24,566 nucleotides of DNA from JAKACA01 sp050010115 (GTDB lineage: Bacteria; Actinomycetota; Acidimicrobiia; Acidimicrobiales; Bog-793), in contig JBEKLQ010000061.1 in the NCBI GenBank assembly GCA_050010115.1, forward strand, positions 1 through 24,566, given 5' to 3'. Positions 1 to 7,799 of this stretch are shown in pieces. The position numbers were made by a program, and so were the translations under genes. The notes below the pieces were generated by a model that worked only from the letters and a program-made list of their open reading frames with translations, did no database searches and had not been told where the DNA came from. How positions within the stretch are numbered: position 1 is the first letter of the stretch; each line of letters opens with the position of its first letter.

Positions 1-553
1 GCGCCATCTTCCACTCGAAGAAGATCGAGATGTACGCCGAGATCATGATGAGGAACACGATCAGGGCCTCGACGGCCTTATGGGTGATCTGACCACCCCA
101 GGTGGGGCCGACCGCCTCGATCGAGACCGAGTTCGCCGAGGTATGGGTCAGGCCTGCGAGAACGGTCGCGATCTGGTTCTGCTTGGCCAGGTCGACGTTC
201 CCGCCATTGGACAATTTTGCCTGCACCGAGATCTGGGTGCTGCCGTTGTGACCGAGGCTCGTGATCGTGGCGCCGCCCAAGCCGTAGGGTGCAAGCGCCT
301 TCTGCGCCTGCACCACGCTGACGCCGTTCGCGTTCACTTGCCAGGACGTCCCACCGACGAACTCGATGTTGTAGTTGAGCCCGCGGATCCCCAGCGATAA
401 GGCGCCTGCAAGGATCACGATGCCGGAGATCGCGAACCAGAGGTTCCGTCTCCGGACGAAGTCGAACTTCGTCTGTCCGTAGTACAGCCTCCGGAACCAG
501 TTGGCGCTCTGTTCGGTCGTCTCGCTGTCGAGTGCGATCGTTCCCGCGCTCAT
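1..553 (-). CDS. secF: Protein translocase subunit SecF (3' part beyond window)
   Basis: SecF is the inner-membrane partner of SecD; the complex uses the proton-motive force to help preproteins leave SecYEG on the outer side. About 184 N-terminal residues are visible. A cytoplasmic leader ending in KFDFVRRRNLW is followed by the first membrane helix (roughly residues 42-58). The family motif NIEFVGGTSW comes next, then the P1-like external domain, then VEAVGPTWGGQITHKAVEAL leading into the second helix and FFEWKMA at the edge. The start is an ATG whose ATGA overlaps the secD stop, so translation is probably coupled. The C-terminal helices lie outside the window. Identification is firm from the motifs and from the yajC-secD-secF order. 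Confidence 0.96.
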   Translation of the reverse strand, partial: MSAGTIALDSETTEQSANWFRRLYYGQTKFDFVRRRNLWFAISGIVILAGALSLGIRGLNYNIEFVGGTSWQVNANGVSVVQAQKALAPYGLGGATITSLGHNGSTQISVQAKLSNGGNVDLAKQNQIATVLAGLTHTSANSVSIEAVGPTWGGQITHKAVEALIVFLIMISAYISIFFEWKMA

Positions 554-2208
554 GCTCGGGCCTCCGCTGATGGCGCGCCCAGGCCGCGGGCCACACCGAA
601 GCCGCGGGCTTCGGTGAACAGGCGGTTACGCCCGAGCAGGATCACGAGCGGGCGCGTGAAGAAGTACGCGGTGATGACGTCCAGCAACGTCGAGATGCCG
701 AGCATCAGAGCGAAGCCTTTCACGGCGCCGATCGACAGTAGGTAGAGGACGAGCGCACCGATGAACGACACGGCGTCAGCGGACAGGATCGTGCGGTAGG
801 CGCTTTTGAAGCCTTTGTCGACCGACGACCGGATCGATCGGCCCGCTCGCACTTCGTCTTTTAATCGCTCGAAGTACACGACATAGGAGTCGACGGTGAT
901 ACCTACCGACACGATCAGACCGGTGATGCCCGACAGGTCCAGCGTCAGGCCGGCGCTGTGCCCGAGCGAGGCGATGATGCCATAGAGCAGCCCTGCAGTC
1001 GACACGAGACCGAGTACGACGACAACCCCGAGGGCTCGGTAGTAGAAGATCGTGTAGCCCATGACGAGCGCGAGGCCGAGCAGGCCTGCCAAGATGCCGG
1101 CGTGGAGTGACGAGGACCCCAGCGAGGGTGACACGGTGTCACTCGTGAGGATGTGAACCCCGATCGGGAGTGCACCGTACTTCAGCAGCAGGGAAAGGCT
1201 GCCGGCGGTCTGGGCGTTGATCCCGCCACCACTGATCTCCCCCGAGCCCGAGAACGAGGTGGCATCGATCTGTGGGGCCGTCTCCACTACGCCGTCGAGA
1301 TCATTGGCCACGAGGTAGTGGTAGTTGGGAGCGGCGATCTTCTGATTGAAGATCGTGGTTCCCTTTGAGGTGAGATCGAAGACCACCTGCCAGCCGGCAG
1401 CGACGTCCTGCGGGTAGGCGTTCGAGATGACCGAGCCATTGGCGAGGACGGGACCCAGCTCGACCCGAGGCCAGGGACCATTGGGGTACGGCAGCACCAC
1501 GTCGGAGCTCTGGTTGTTCGCGTCCTGCACGCCGGTGGTCGTGACATACGAGGTGAGGGGGGTGTAGGCGGCGGGCGAGGGGTTCGACGACGAAGGGGTG
1601 AACGTCGCCGGGCAGACCGGCGGCGCCGTGTAGCCGCTCTTCGCCGGCTGCGTCGTCGTAGTGACGGTTGACGTCGTCGTCGACGACGACGTGCTCGACT
1701 TCGCCTTGGCTGTTGTCGAGGTGGTCGTCGACGATGAGGACGTGCTCGACTTCGCCTTGGCTGTTGTCGAGGTGGTCGCCGGAGTCGTGGTCGAGGTCGT
1801 GGTCGACGACGGCTTCACGTAGCTCGGAGCACCACACAGCACTTTGCGAAAGAAGAGCTGGGCGGTCTGGCCGATCACTTGCTCGATGTGGCGGGCATCC
1901 TTCACGCCGGGGAGCTGCACGACGACGTCGGGGCCCTGCACGCCGATGTTCGGCTGGCCTACGCCGAGCCCGTTCACGCGGTCTTCGAGTACGTTCACGA
2001 CCTCGGCGAGCTTGGCGGAGCTAACACTTCCAGTCGGGGCACAGACGTTGGACTGGTGAGGCGCGTTGGGGCAGTACACGACCGAGAGCCCGCCTCGTAG
2101 GTCGAGCCCCAGGATGGGGTGCCAATCGGCGGCGATCACACCGACGAAGGCACCGAAACACAACAGCAGTGTGGCCAACACGCTCACGACCATGGAGCGT
2201 TGCTTCAT
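550..2208 (-). CDS. secD: Protein translocase subunit SecD with Thr/Ser-rich insertion
   Basis: SecD (552 residues) works with SecF to drive late steps of protein export. An N-terminal membrane helix (about 6-27) is followed by the signature DLRGG (36-40) and the external P1 base (QGPDVVVQLPGVKD near 91-104). The C-terminal half has five predicted helices, including the conserved stretch around GITGLIVSVGITVDSYVVYFERLKDE and the ALVLYLLSIGAVKGFALMLGI segment. The odd part is about 60 residues of Thr/Ser (roughly 133-192) inside the external domain, containing a 17-residue unit repeated about twice (TTSTTAKAKSS type). This looks like an extracytoplasmic flexible linker. Start and stop overlap yajC and secF respectively as ATGA. 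Confidence 0.96.
   Translation of the reverse strand: MKQRSMVVSVLATLLLCFGAFVGVIAADWHPILGLDLRGGLSVVYCPNAPHQSNVCAPTGSVSSAKLAEVVNVLEDRVNGLGVGQPNIGVQGPDVVVQLPGVKDARHIEQVIGQTAQLFFRKVLCGAPSYVKPSSTTTSTTTPATTSTTAKAKSSTSSSSTTTSTTAKAKSSTSSSTTTSTVTTTTQPAKSGYTAPPVCPATFTPSSSNPSPAAYTPLTSYVTTTGVQDANNQSSDVVLPYPNGPWPRVELGPVLANGSVISNAYPQDVAAGWQVVFDLTSKGTTIFNQKIAAPNYHYLVANDLDGVVETAPQIDATSFSGSGEISGGGINAQTAGSLSLLLKYGALPIGVHILTSDTVSPSLGSSSLHAGILAGLLGLALVMGYTIFYYRALGVVVVLGLVSTAGLLYGIIASLGHSAGLTLDLSGITGLIVSVGITVDSYVVYFERLKDEVRAGRSIRSSVDKGFKSAYRTILSADAVSFIGALVLYLLSIGAVKGFALMLGISTLLDVITAYFFTRPLVILLGRNRLFTEARGFGVARGLGAPSAEARA
1633..1812 (-). repeat. Low-complexity Thr/Ser-coding insertion in secD with 51-bp tandem repeat
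   Basis: This part of secD encodes almost only Thr, Ser, Ala and Lys. A 51-bp unit (17 codons) is directly repeated: the 36 bases from 1691 recur identically from 1742, and the flanks continue the match imperfectly. The period is a multiple of three, so copy-number change would keep the reading frame. It lies in the external P1 region, where a surface loop would tolerate length change. Confidence 0.85.
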
Positions 2209-2822
2209 GGAGTCTGTCCCTGTTCGGTCGTGGACGTCGGATGCGACGAGTCGCTCAGCTGACCGGCACCTAAGTCTGGCTGGTCGGCGTGGGAAGCGTC
2301 GTGATCCTCGGCATCGTCGGCCTCGGCATCGTCGGCCTCATCGTCCTGACCGGCATCGTCGTAATCGTCGTCGTCGTCGTGATCGTCGTCGCCGTACTGA
2401 TCGTGGCCGTCGTGGTGCGCGCCCGGGTCTTCCGACACAGTTGCGTCCCCGTCCCACTCGTCGGCCACGGCAGGTACCAGCACCTGCGCGATCGACCGCG
2501 AGACGACCTCGATCTCGATCTCCGGCGCGATCTCGACAGTCGCACGGTCTCCTTCGAGGCTCGTCACCCGGCCGATGATTCCAGAGGCCAGCATGACCTC
2601 ATCGCCGATGTTGGCCCCCTTCTTCTGCATCTGGCGCTGACGCGTGCGCTGGCGGGGTCGGAGTACGAGAAGGTAGATCGCCAGGCCGAAGAAGATCAGG
2701 ATCCCGTAGCTGAGCAGAGGATTGGACTTCGTCGTCGACGCCTTGGTCGTCGTCGTCACCTTCGCGGCGGCCAGAACCAAGCCGTGAACGGTGAAGCTGA
2801 CGTGGTTGAGGTACGAGGACAT
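2205..2822 (-). CDS. yajC: Preprotein translocase subunit YajC with acidic His-rich tail
   Basis: YajC is a small single-helix membrane protein that co-purifies with SecDF. This one is 205 residues, about twice the usual length. A Thr/Lys-rich outer N-terminus precedes one membrane helix (about 36-54, YGILIFFGLAIYLLVLRPRQR). The conserved cytoplasmic YajC domain follows (QMQKKGANIGDEVMLASGIIGRV, to about 118). The remaining 85 residues are not family-typical: a run of Asp, Glu, Ala and His (about 121-180) ends in a Ser/Thr/Gln-rich tip. The ATG is preceded by a good ribosome site (AGGGAG, four bases upstream). The 60-bp gap to ruvB holds a -10-like TAAGGT (2859-2864), so the sec genes may have their own promoter. 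The stop overlaps secD as ATGA. Confidence 0.93.
   Translation of the reverse strand: MSSYLNHVSFTVHGLVLAAAKVTTTTKASTTKSNPLLSYGILIFFGLAIYLLVLRPRQRTRQRQMQKKGANIGDEVMLASGIIGRVTSLEGDRATVEIAPEIEIEVVSRSIAQVLVPAVADEWDGDATVSEDPGAHHDGHDQYGDDDHDDDDDYDDAGQDDEADDAEADDAEDHDASHADQPDLGAGQLSDSSHPTSTTEQGQTP
2283..2462 (-). repeat. Low-complexity Asp/His/Ala-coding tract in yajC
   Basis: The DNA is a near-continuous run of GTC/ATC/GGC trinucleotides (plus-strand reading) that encodes the acidic tail of YajC. The frame stays open, and the tract ends cleanly before the secD overlap. Slippage-prone triplets are a plausible origin. Confidence 0.75.
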
Positions 2823-2882
2823 CGGCTCCCTGCGCTGGGTCGTATCGAGGCGTCCGACACCTTAGCCGCTGGTCGGTACCAG

Positions 2883-4145
2883 CTATGAGCAGGGATCGTC
2901 CTCACCGACGGCGTCGAACAGGCTCGGGCCTTCAGGCGCGAGATGACGGCCACGTGAACGCCCTGATCGCCCGTGGATCCAGGCGGGTGTCCCCGTGCTC
3001 AAGTCGGCTGCAGCTGCCTCGACATGGGGCGGAATCGCGAGGCCGAGATGACGGAAGGCCGCCGGTGTTGCCAACCGGCCCCGGGGGGTCCGCAGTACCA
3101 GGCCGGCCTGCAGCAGGAACGGCTCGTAGGCGTCCTCCACAGTCTCGGGCTCTTCTCCGATGCTGACCGCGACCGTGGACAGACCGACCGGGCGCCCCGC
3201 GAATCGCTCGCACAACGTCTCGAGGATCATCCGGTCGACCCGGTCGAGGCCGAGCTCATCAACACCGAAGCATTCCAGGCCTTCACGAGCCACCTCGAGG
3301 GTAACGACGCCCGCGCCACGGACCTCGACGAAGTCGCGAACTCGCCGAAGGAGCCGGATGGCGAGGCGCGGTGTCCCGCGGGACCGGCTGGCGATCTCCG
3401 CTGCTCCCGCATCGGTGACCTCAGTGCCGAATAGCCGCGCTGACCGTCTCACGATCGCTACGAGCTCACCCGGGCCGTAGTGGTCGAGCCGGGCCACGAA
3501 CCCGAAGCGGTCTCTGAGCGGCCCTGTAACCAGACCTGTCCGCGTCGTCGCACCGATGAGCGTGAACCTCGGGAGCTCGAGCCGGATGGAACGGGCGGTC
3601 GGCCCTTTGCCTAGCACGATGTCCAACTGGAAGTCCTCCATCGCCGGGTAGAGGACCTCCTCCACCGCGCGCCCCAGCCGATGTATCTCGTCGATGAACA
3701 GGACGTCGCCCACCTGGAGATCGGTCAGGATGGCCGCCACGTCACCGGTCCTGACCAGGGCCGGCCCGGACGTCACACGGAACCCGGCTCTCATCTCGGC
3801 GGCGACGATGCCTGCCAAGGTGGTCTTCCCTAATCCAGGCGGCCCGGCGAACAGGAGATGATCGACCGCCTGGCCTCGCATTCGCGCCGCCTCCAGCACG
3901 ATCTCGAGCCGTTCCTTCAGCTCGGTCTGCCCGACGAAGTCCGCCAACCGCCGCGGCCGCAGACTGGGTTCGACCTCGGCGTCGTCCTCGTCGGCGGTCG
4001 GATCCTGTGCGCGGTCTGCGATGCCCGGGGCAGCACCGTCCCGAGGAACGCGCTCCTCGTGATCGCCGCGGTCGAAGGCAGTTGGGCCCTGGTGTGTCTC
4101 GGCGGCCAACGAGTCGTCTCGGATGACCTCCTTGCGAGGGCTCAT
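2883..4145 (-). CDS. ruvB: Holliday junction branch migration ATPase RuvB
   Basis: RuvB is the hexameric AAA+ motor that drives branch migration of Holliday junctions together with RuvA. Visible motifs are Walker A GPPGLGKTT (about 101-109), Walker B DVLFIDEIHR (147-156), sensor 1 GATTRTG (198-204), the arginine-finger segment GPLRDRFG (about 208-215), and the C-terminal winged-helix region ending in AAFRHLGL. At 420 residues it is longer than the usual 330-350. About 58 acidic, poorly conserved residues precede the core (which starts near SLRPRRLADFVGQ), and about 45 follow it. The ATG overlaps the ruvA stop as ATGA, which supports the long start, although no strong ribosome site is visible and an internal start cannot be excluded. 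Confidence 0.96.
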   Translation of the reverse strand: MSPRKEVIRDDSLAAETHQGPTAFDRGDHEERVPRDGAAPGIADRAQDPTADEDDAEVEPSLRPRRLADFVGQTELKERLEIVLEAARMRGQAVDHLLFAGPPGLGKTTLAGIVAAEMRAGFRVTSGPALVRTGDVAAILTDLQVGDVLFIDEIHRLGRAVEEVLYPAMEDFQLDIVLGKGPTARSIRLELPRFTLIGATTRTGLVTGPLRDRFGFVARLDHYGPGELVAIVRRSARLFGTEVTDAGAAEIASRSRGTPRLAIRLLRRVRDFVEVRGAGVVTLEVAREGLECFGVDELGLDRVDRMILETLCERFAGRPVGLSTVAVSIGEEPETVEDAYEPFLLQAGLVLRTPRGRLATPAAFRHLGLAIPPHVEAAAADLSTGTPAWIHGRSGRSRGRHLAPEGPSLFDAVGEDDPCS

Positions 4146-4780
4146 CGCCGAGGCGCCAGTTCCCGGAGCGCCAGCCTCAGCAGCTCCTCGAGGCTGCCCT
4201 CAGCCGGCAGCGCCCGAACCGCCCGCCGGACCTCATCGGACCCGTACCCGAGCTGCGTCAGCGCATCGGCGACCTCCCGGGCGACCGGCGGGCTACCCCC
4301 GATGACTGAGACAGCCGGAGGCGTCGTCCCGTCAAATTCTCCGAAGCGAGACTTCAAGTCCACTATCAGGCGCATCGCCGTCTTGCGCCCGACTCCAGGC
4401 ACGAGGGTGAGGGCGTCGAGGTCCTCACTGGTCACGATCTCCACCAGGCGCTCAGTCCCGTGCATGGAGACAATTGCGAGCGCTAGCGCTGGGCCGACTC
4501 CGTGAGCACCGAGGAGCACCTCGAACACGCTCCGCTCATCGGGATCAGCGAACCCGTAGAGCGTGATCGCTCCTTCTCGCACGTGCGTATGTACCCAGAG
4601 CGTCGCCTCCGGTGCACGGAGCCCCCCGTCCAGGGTCGAGGTCGCGTGAGTGAACGAGCCGGCAAGCCGGGGGGACACGAAGACCCGGTAGCCGACTCCC
4701 CCGACATCGACGACGACCTCCACCGACGTGTCGCCGGCCATACGTCGCTCCACGATGTCACCGCGCAGGTAGCCGATCAT
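4142..4780 (-). CDS. ruvA: Holliday junction DNA-binding protein RuvA
   Basis: RuvA forms the tetramer that holds the four-way junction and recruits RuvB. With the start MIGYLRG the protein is 212 residues, normal for the family. That start is chosen because its ATGA overlaps the ruvC stop and matches the usual RuvA N-terminus; an in-frame ATG 39 bases upstream would add a non-conserved leader. The order is an N-terminal OB-fold (to about residue 63, with VGGVGYRV), two helix-hairpin-helix motifs (GAHGVGPALALAIV and LVPGVGRKTAMRLIVDLK), a Pro-rich linker, and the C-terminal RuvB-binding three-helix domain (VADALTQLGYGSDEVRRAV). Confidence 0.96.
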   Translation of the reverse strand: MIGYLRGDIVERRMAGDTSVEVVVDVGGVGYRVFVSPRLAGSFTHATSTLDGGLRAPEATLWVHTHVREGAITLYGFADPDERSVFEVLLGAHGVGPALALAIVSMHGTERLVEIVTSEDLDALTLVPGVGRKTAMRLIVDLKSRFGEFDGTTPPAVSVIGGSPPVAREVADALTQLGYGSDEVRRAVRALPAEGSLEELLRLALRELAPRR

Positions 4781-5286
4781 CCCGCCATCCCTTTCAAGGT
4801 CGCTTGCTCCTGCGCCCACGGCGCGGCGCCGAGATGGCAGACTGCGAGCGCGAGCGCGTCGGCGACATCGGGCGGCTGCGGCACCTCAGGCAGGTTGAGC
4901 AGGCGCACGACCATCGCCTGCACCTGCTCCTTCGGGGCGTTCCCATAGCCCGTCACCGCGAGCTTGACCTCTGCCGCCGTGTACTCGGCGACCGCGCACG
5001 CGTGCTCGACCGCTGTCACCAGAGCCACCCCGCTCGCCTGTCCCACCGACATGGCTGTCCTCGCGTTGGACCGGAAGAAGATCCGCTCGATGACCAGCAC
5101 GTCCGGTCTCAGGTCGTCGAGCAGTGCGCTGAGATCACTCCGGAGCATCGCCAGCCGTCGCGGCAGGGCTTCGGTCGCTGGCGTCGTGATGACGCCAGCT
5201 GCCAGGGCGCGGTAGCCGGGCCCGGCTCGCGCCACGCAGCCGTACCCGCACCTCGAGAGGCCGGGGTCGATCCCGAGCACAAACAT
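4777..5286 (-). CDS. ruvC: Crossover junction endodeoxyribonuclease RuvC
   Basis: RuvC is the dimeric nuclease that resolves Holliday junctions held by RuvAB. The preferred start gives 169 residues beginning MFVLGIDPGLSRCGYG, the normal family start. Catalytic acidic residues are visible: Asp in GIDPG, Glu in VLVIERIFF, and the Asp pair in DVADALALAVCHL. An upstream in-frame ATG at 5310 would add eight non-conserved residues. A -10-like TACGAT ends eight bases before the chosen ATG, and a LexA-like operator covers it. This suggests a leaderless, damage-inducible transcript and favours the shorter start. ruvC leads the ruvC-ruvA-ruvB operon; the 148-bp gap from yebC fits a separate promoter. 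Confidence 0.95.
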   Translation of the reverse strand: MFVLGIDPGLSRCGYGCVARAGPGYRALAAGVITTPATEALPRRLAMLRSDLSALLDDLRPDVLVIERIFFRSNARTAMSVGQASGVALVTAVEHACAVAEYTAAEVKLAVTGYGNAPKEQVQAMVVRLLNLPEVPQPPDVADALALAVCHLGAAPWAQEQATLKGMAG

Positions 5287-5294
5287 TCGTTCGA
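5279..5294 (-). promoter_or_regulatory. LexA-type SOS box at ruvC start
   Basis: Read on the minus strand, TCGAACGAATGTTTGT matches the actinobacterial/Gram-positive SOS consensus TCGAAC-N4-GTTCGA at 10 of 12 defined positions. It spans the ruvC start codon and touches the -10-like hexamer, so a bound LexA would block initiation. SOS control of ruv genes is established in several bacteria. That this box is functional here is inference. Confidence 0.65.
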
Positions 5295-5299
5295 TCGTA
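5294..5299 (-). promoter_or_regulatory. Putative -10 element for leaderless ruvC transcript
   Basis: TACGAT fits the actinobacterial TANNNT -10 pattern. It lies seven bases before the ATG at 5286, the spacing expected when transcription starts at the start codon. No good -35 hexamer is visible 16-18 bases upstream. A 7-bp inverted repeat (5307-5313 with 5322-5328) lies just upstream. Confidence 0.4.
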
Positions 5300-5434
5300 A
5301 CCCCACGCATCCGATACGACGCGGATGCTCGATCGGCGACGATGGGTCAGAAGCGAGACGGGTCCGAGCTCGGGCGGCCACTAGGTCAGCCCTGCAGCGG
5401 CCTGGCGCCTGCCGGCCAGACGGGGCGCTGGGCC

Positions 5435-6184
5435 TCAGAGCTCCACGCTCTCGAGGATCTCGTCGGGGATGTCGAAGTTCGACCAGACGTTCTGCACGTC
5501 GTCGTGCTCCTCCAAGAGCTCGATGAGCTTGAGCACGCGCTTGGCCACCGCTTCGCTGTCGATCTCGACCCTCGAGGTCGGAACCATCTCCAGATCGGCG
5601 GTCTCGACCGGGATAGCGGCTTCGTCGAGAGCGGTTCGCAGCGCGTGGAGATCAGTCGGGGCAGACGTCAACATCCAGTCCGACCCCTCGTCGGAGAGAT
5701 TTTCGGCGCCCGCCTCGAGGGCGACGCTCATCAGATCGTCCTCTCCGACCGTCTTCGGCAGCAAGACGACGCCCTTGCGCTCGAACTGCCACGAGACGGC
5801 GCCGGGCTCGGCCATCGAGCCACCGTTGCGCGAGAAGAGCGCGCGGATGTCGGCGCCCGTGCGGTTGCGGTTGTCAGTGAGGCACTCGACGATCAGTGCG
5901 ACGCCAGACGGCGCGTATCCCTCGTAGGCCACCGCTTCGTAGCGCACGCCCTCGAGCTCGCCGGTGCCTCGCTTGATGGCCCGCTCGATCGTGTCGAGCG
6001 GCACCGACGCATCACGTGCCTTCGAGAACATCGTTCGCAAGGTGGCGTTGGCGTTGACGTCGCCGCCTCCCTCGCGAGCCGCTACCTCGACCTGACGAAT
6101 GAGCTTGGCGAAGAGCTTGCCCCTGGCCTTGTCCACTGCGCCTTTGCGGTGCTTGGTCGTCGCCCACTTCGAATGACCCGACAT
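5435..6184 (-). CDS. YebC/PmpR family protein
   Basis: A 249-residue YebC-family protein. It starts with the family signature MSGHSKWATTKHRKGAVDKARGK and continues with the NATLRTMFSKARDASVPLDTIERAIKRGTGE segment and the YEGYAPSGVALIVECLTDNRNRT motif. The length is normal. Members were first described as DNA-binding transcriptional regulators, and some are now linked to translation of difficult (proline-rich) sequences; which applies here cannot be told. A ribosome site (GAGGGAG) lies about eight bases before the ATG, inside the end of pdxT, with only three bases between the two genes, so it is co-transcribed with pdxT. In mycobacteria the homologue sits in the same place before ruvC. Confidence 0.94.
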   Translation of the reverse strand: MSGHSKWATTKHRKGAVDKARGKLFAKLIRQVEVAAREGGGDVNANATLRTMFSKARDASVPLDTIERAIKRGTGELEGVRYEAVAYEGYAPSGVALIVECLTDNRNRTGADIRALFSRNGGSMAEPGAVSWQFERKGVVLLPKTVGEDDLMSVALEAGAENLSDEGSDWMLTSAPTDLHALRTALDEAAIPVETADLEMVPTSRVEIDSEAVAKRVLKLIELLEEHDDVQNVWSNFDIPDEILESVEL

Positions 6185-6187
6185 CGT

Positions 6188-6820
6188 TCAGTCTCCCTCG
6201 AGCTCGACGTGGTGCAATAGCATTTCGTGCAGCCTCCTGTCGCCGGCGAGCTCAGGGTGGAATGCCGCGACGATCACCGAGCCCTGCCGGCACACGACCG
6301 GTCGCATCGACTCGTCACCCGCGCCGTGACCGAGCGCCACGGACGCCAGCACCTCAACATCGGGACCTGCATCCTCGACGACCGGGGCTCTGATGAACAC
6401 GGCGTGCATCGGCCCGCCATCGAGGCCCCGCACCGTCAGCTCGGACTCGAAGGACTCGACCTGGCGTCCGAACGCGTTGCGCCGGACGACGAGGTCGATC
6501 GCGCCGAGGCACACCTGGTCCGGCCGGCCGTCGAGGATCTTCGAGGACAGCAGGATCATGCCGGCGCAGGTGCCGAGCATCGGGAAGCCGTCCGCGACAA
6601 GCTTCTCCAGCGCCGGTAGGAGCCCCGAGGACTGCAGCAGCATCGACATCGTCGTCGACTCCCCGCCCGGCACCACGAGGGCATCGAGCCCCTCGAGGTC
6701 CATGGGTCGCCGGACCTGGACTGCCGCGGCACCAACCTGCTCGAGCACGGCAACGTGCTCACGGACGTCACCTTGCAATGCCATCACGCCCACTCGCGGG
6801 CGGGAACGGGCAGGCGCCAC
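6188..6820 (-). CDS. pdxT: Pyridoxal 5'-phosphate synthase glutaminase subunit PdxT
   Basis: PdxT hydrolyses glutamine and channels ammonia to PdxS to make pyridoxal 5'-phosphate (DXP-independent route). It is a class I glutamine amidotransferase: the LQGDVREH start, PGGEST oxyanion-strand motif, GTCAGM with the nucleophile Cys, and the catalytic His-Glu in AAFHPEL are all present. It has 210 residues. The start is a GTG four bases after the pdxS stop; a second GTG and an ATG lie a few codons inside, so the exact N-terminus is uncertain by about 12 residues. It is adjacent to and co-transcribed with pdxS, as expected for a complex. Confidence 0.95.
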   Translation of the reverse strand: MAPARSRPRVGVMALQGDVREHVAVLEQVGAAAVQVRRPMDLEGLDALVVPGGESTTMSMLLQSSGLLPALEKLVADGFPMLGTCAGMILLSSKILDGRPDQVCLGAIDLVVRRNAFGRQVESFESELTVRGLDGGPMHAVFIRAPVVEDAGPDVEVLASVALGHGAGDESMRPVVCRQGSVIVAAFHPELAGDRRLHEMLLHHVELEGD

Positions 6821-6824
6821 GCGA

Positions 6825-7772
6825 CTACCAGCCGCGATCAGCCAGCTTCACCTGGAGAGTGCCGATCTCGCTTCCCTCCATGGCGTCGCCCAGCCCTCGG
6901 GACACCTTGGCCACGATCTCCGCATCGTCGAAGTGCGCCGTGGCTTCTACGATCGCACGCGCGCGGCGAGGTGGGTCGCTGCTCTTGAAGATGCCGGACC
7001 CGACGAAGACCGCTTCGGCCCCGAGCTGCATCACAAGCGCGGCGTCAGAAGGAGTAGCAAGACCGCCCGCGCAGAACAGCGGGACCGGCAACTTGCCCGA
7101 CGCGGCGATCTCCTCGACCAGATCGACTGGGGCTTGCAACGTCTTGGCCCACGCATACAGCTCTACGGGGTCAGCAGTGGTGATCTTGCGGATGTCGCCG
7201 ATGATCGAACGAAGGTGCCGGACTGCCTCGACGACGTTCCCGGTCCCGGCCTCACCCTTGGAGCGGATCAGGGCCGCACCTTCGCTGATCCGCCGCAGCG
7301 CTTCACCGAGGTTCGTCGCCCCGCACACGAACGGGACCTGGAATGCCCATTTGTCGATGTGGTGCGCCTCGTCGGCCGGCGTGAGCACCTCGCTCTCGTC
7401 GATGTAGTCGACGCGGAGCGCCTCGAGCACCTGTGCCTCGGCGAAGTGGCCGATACGTGCCTTGGCCATGACCGGGATCGTCACGGCCCCCTGGATCCCT
7501 TCGATCAGGATCGGGTCGCTCATGCGCGCCACGCCGCCGTCGCGGCGGATATCGGCCGGCACGCGCTCGAGCGCCATCACGGCGACCGCACCCGCGTCCT
7601 CGGCGATCTTCGCCTGATCGGCGTTGACCACATCCATGATCACGCCACCGCGCAGCATCTCAGCGAGACCCCGCTTCACACGGGTGGTCCCGGTTGCCTT
7701 GGTTGTCGTGGCCGGCGACGGCGCTGCTGTCGCGCCAGTCATCGTGTGGTCGGAGTCATGTGGCGTGCCCAT
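6825..7772 (-). CDS. pdxS: Pyridoxal 5'-phosphate synthase lyase subunit PdxS
   Basis: PdxS condenses ribose 5-phosphate, glyceraldehyde 3-phosphate and ammonia into PLP in a (beta/alpha)8 barrel that forms dodecamers. The core begins at RVKRGLAEMLRGGVIMDVVNADQAKIAE. It contains both catalytic lysines (IPVMAKARIGH and LIRSKGEAGTGN), the phosphate loops (GGLATPSDAALVMQLGAEAVFVGSGIF), and the usual C-terminal region, shortened here to LADRGW. The ATG at 7772 is preferred over the adjoining TTG and gives 315 residues. About 30 Thr/Ala-rich residues precede the core. The gene lies 27 bases after the M48-like peptidase gene, in a likely operon with pimA. Confidence 0.96.
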   Translation of the reverse strand: MGTPHDSDHTMTGATAAPSPATTTKATGTTRVKRGLAEMLRGGVIMDVVNADQAKIAEDAGAVAVMALERVPADIRRDGGVARMSDPILIEGIQGAVTIPVMAKARIGHFAEAQVLEALRVDYIDESEVLTPADEAHHIDKWAFQVPFVCGATNLGEALRRISEGAALIRSKGEAGTGNVVEAVRHLRSIIGDIRKITTADPVELYAWAKTLQAPVDLVEEIAASGKLPVPLFCAGGLATPSDAALVMQLGAEAVFVGSGIFKSSDPPRRARAIVEATAHFDDAEIVAKVSRGLGDAMEGSEIGTLQVKLADRGW

Positions 7773-7799
7773 CAAGCTCAGTTTAGGGCTCGGACCGAC

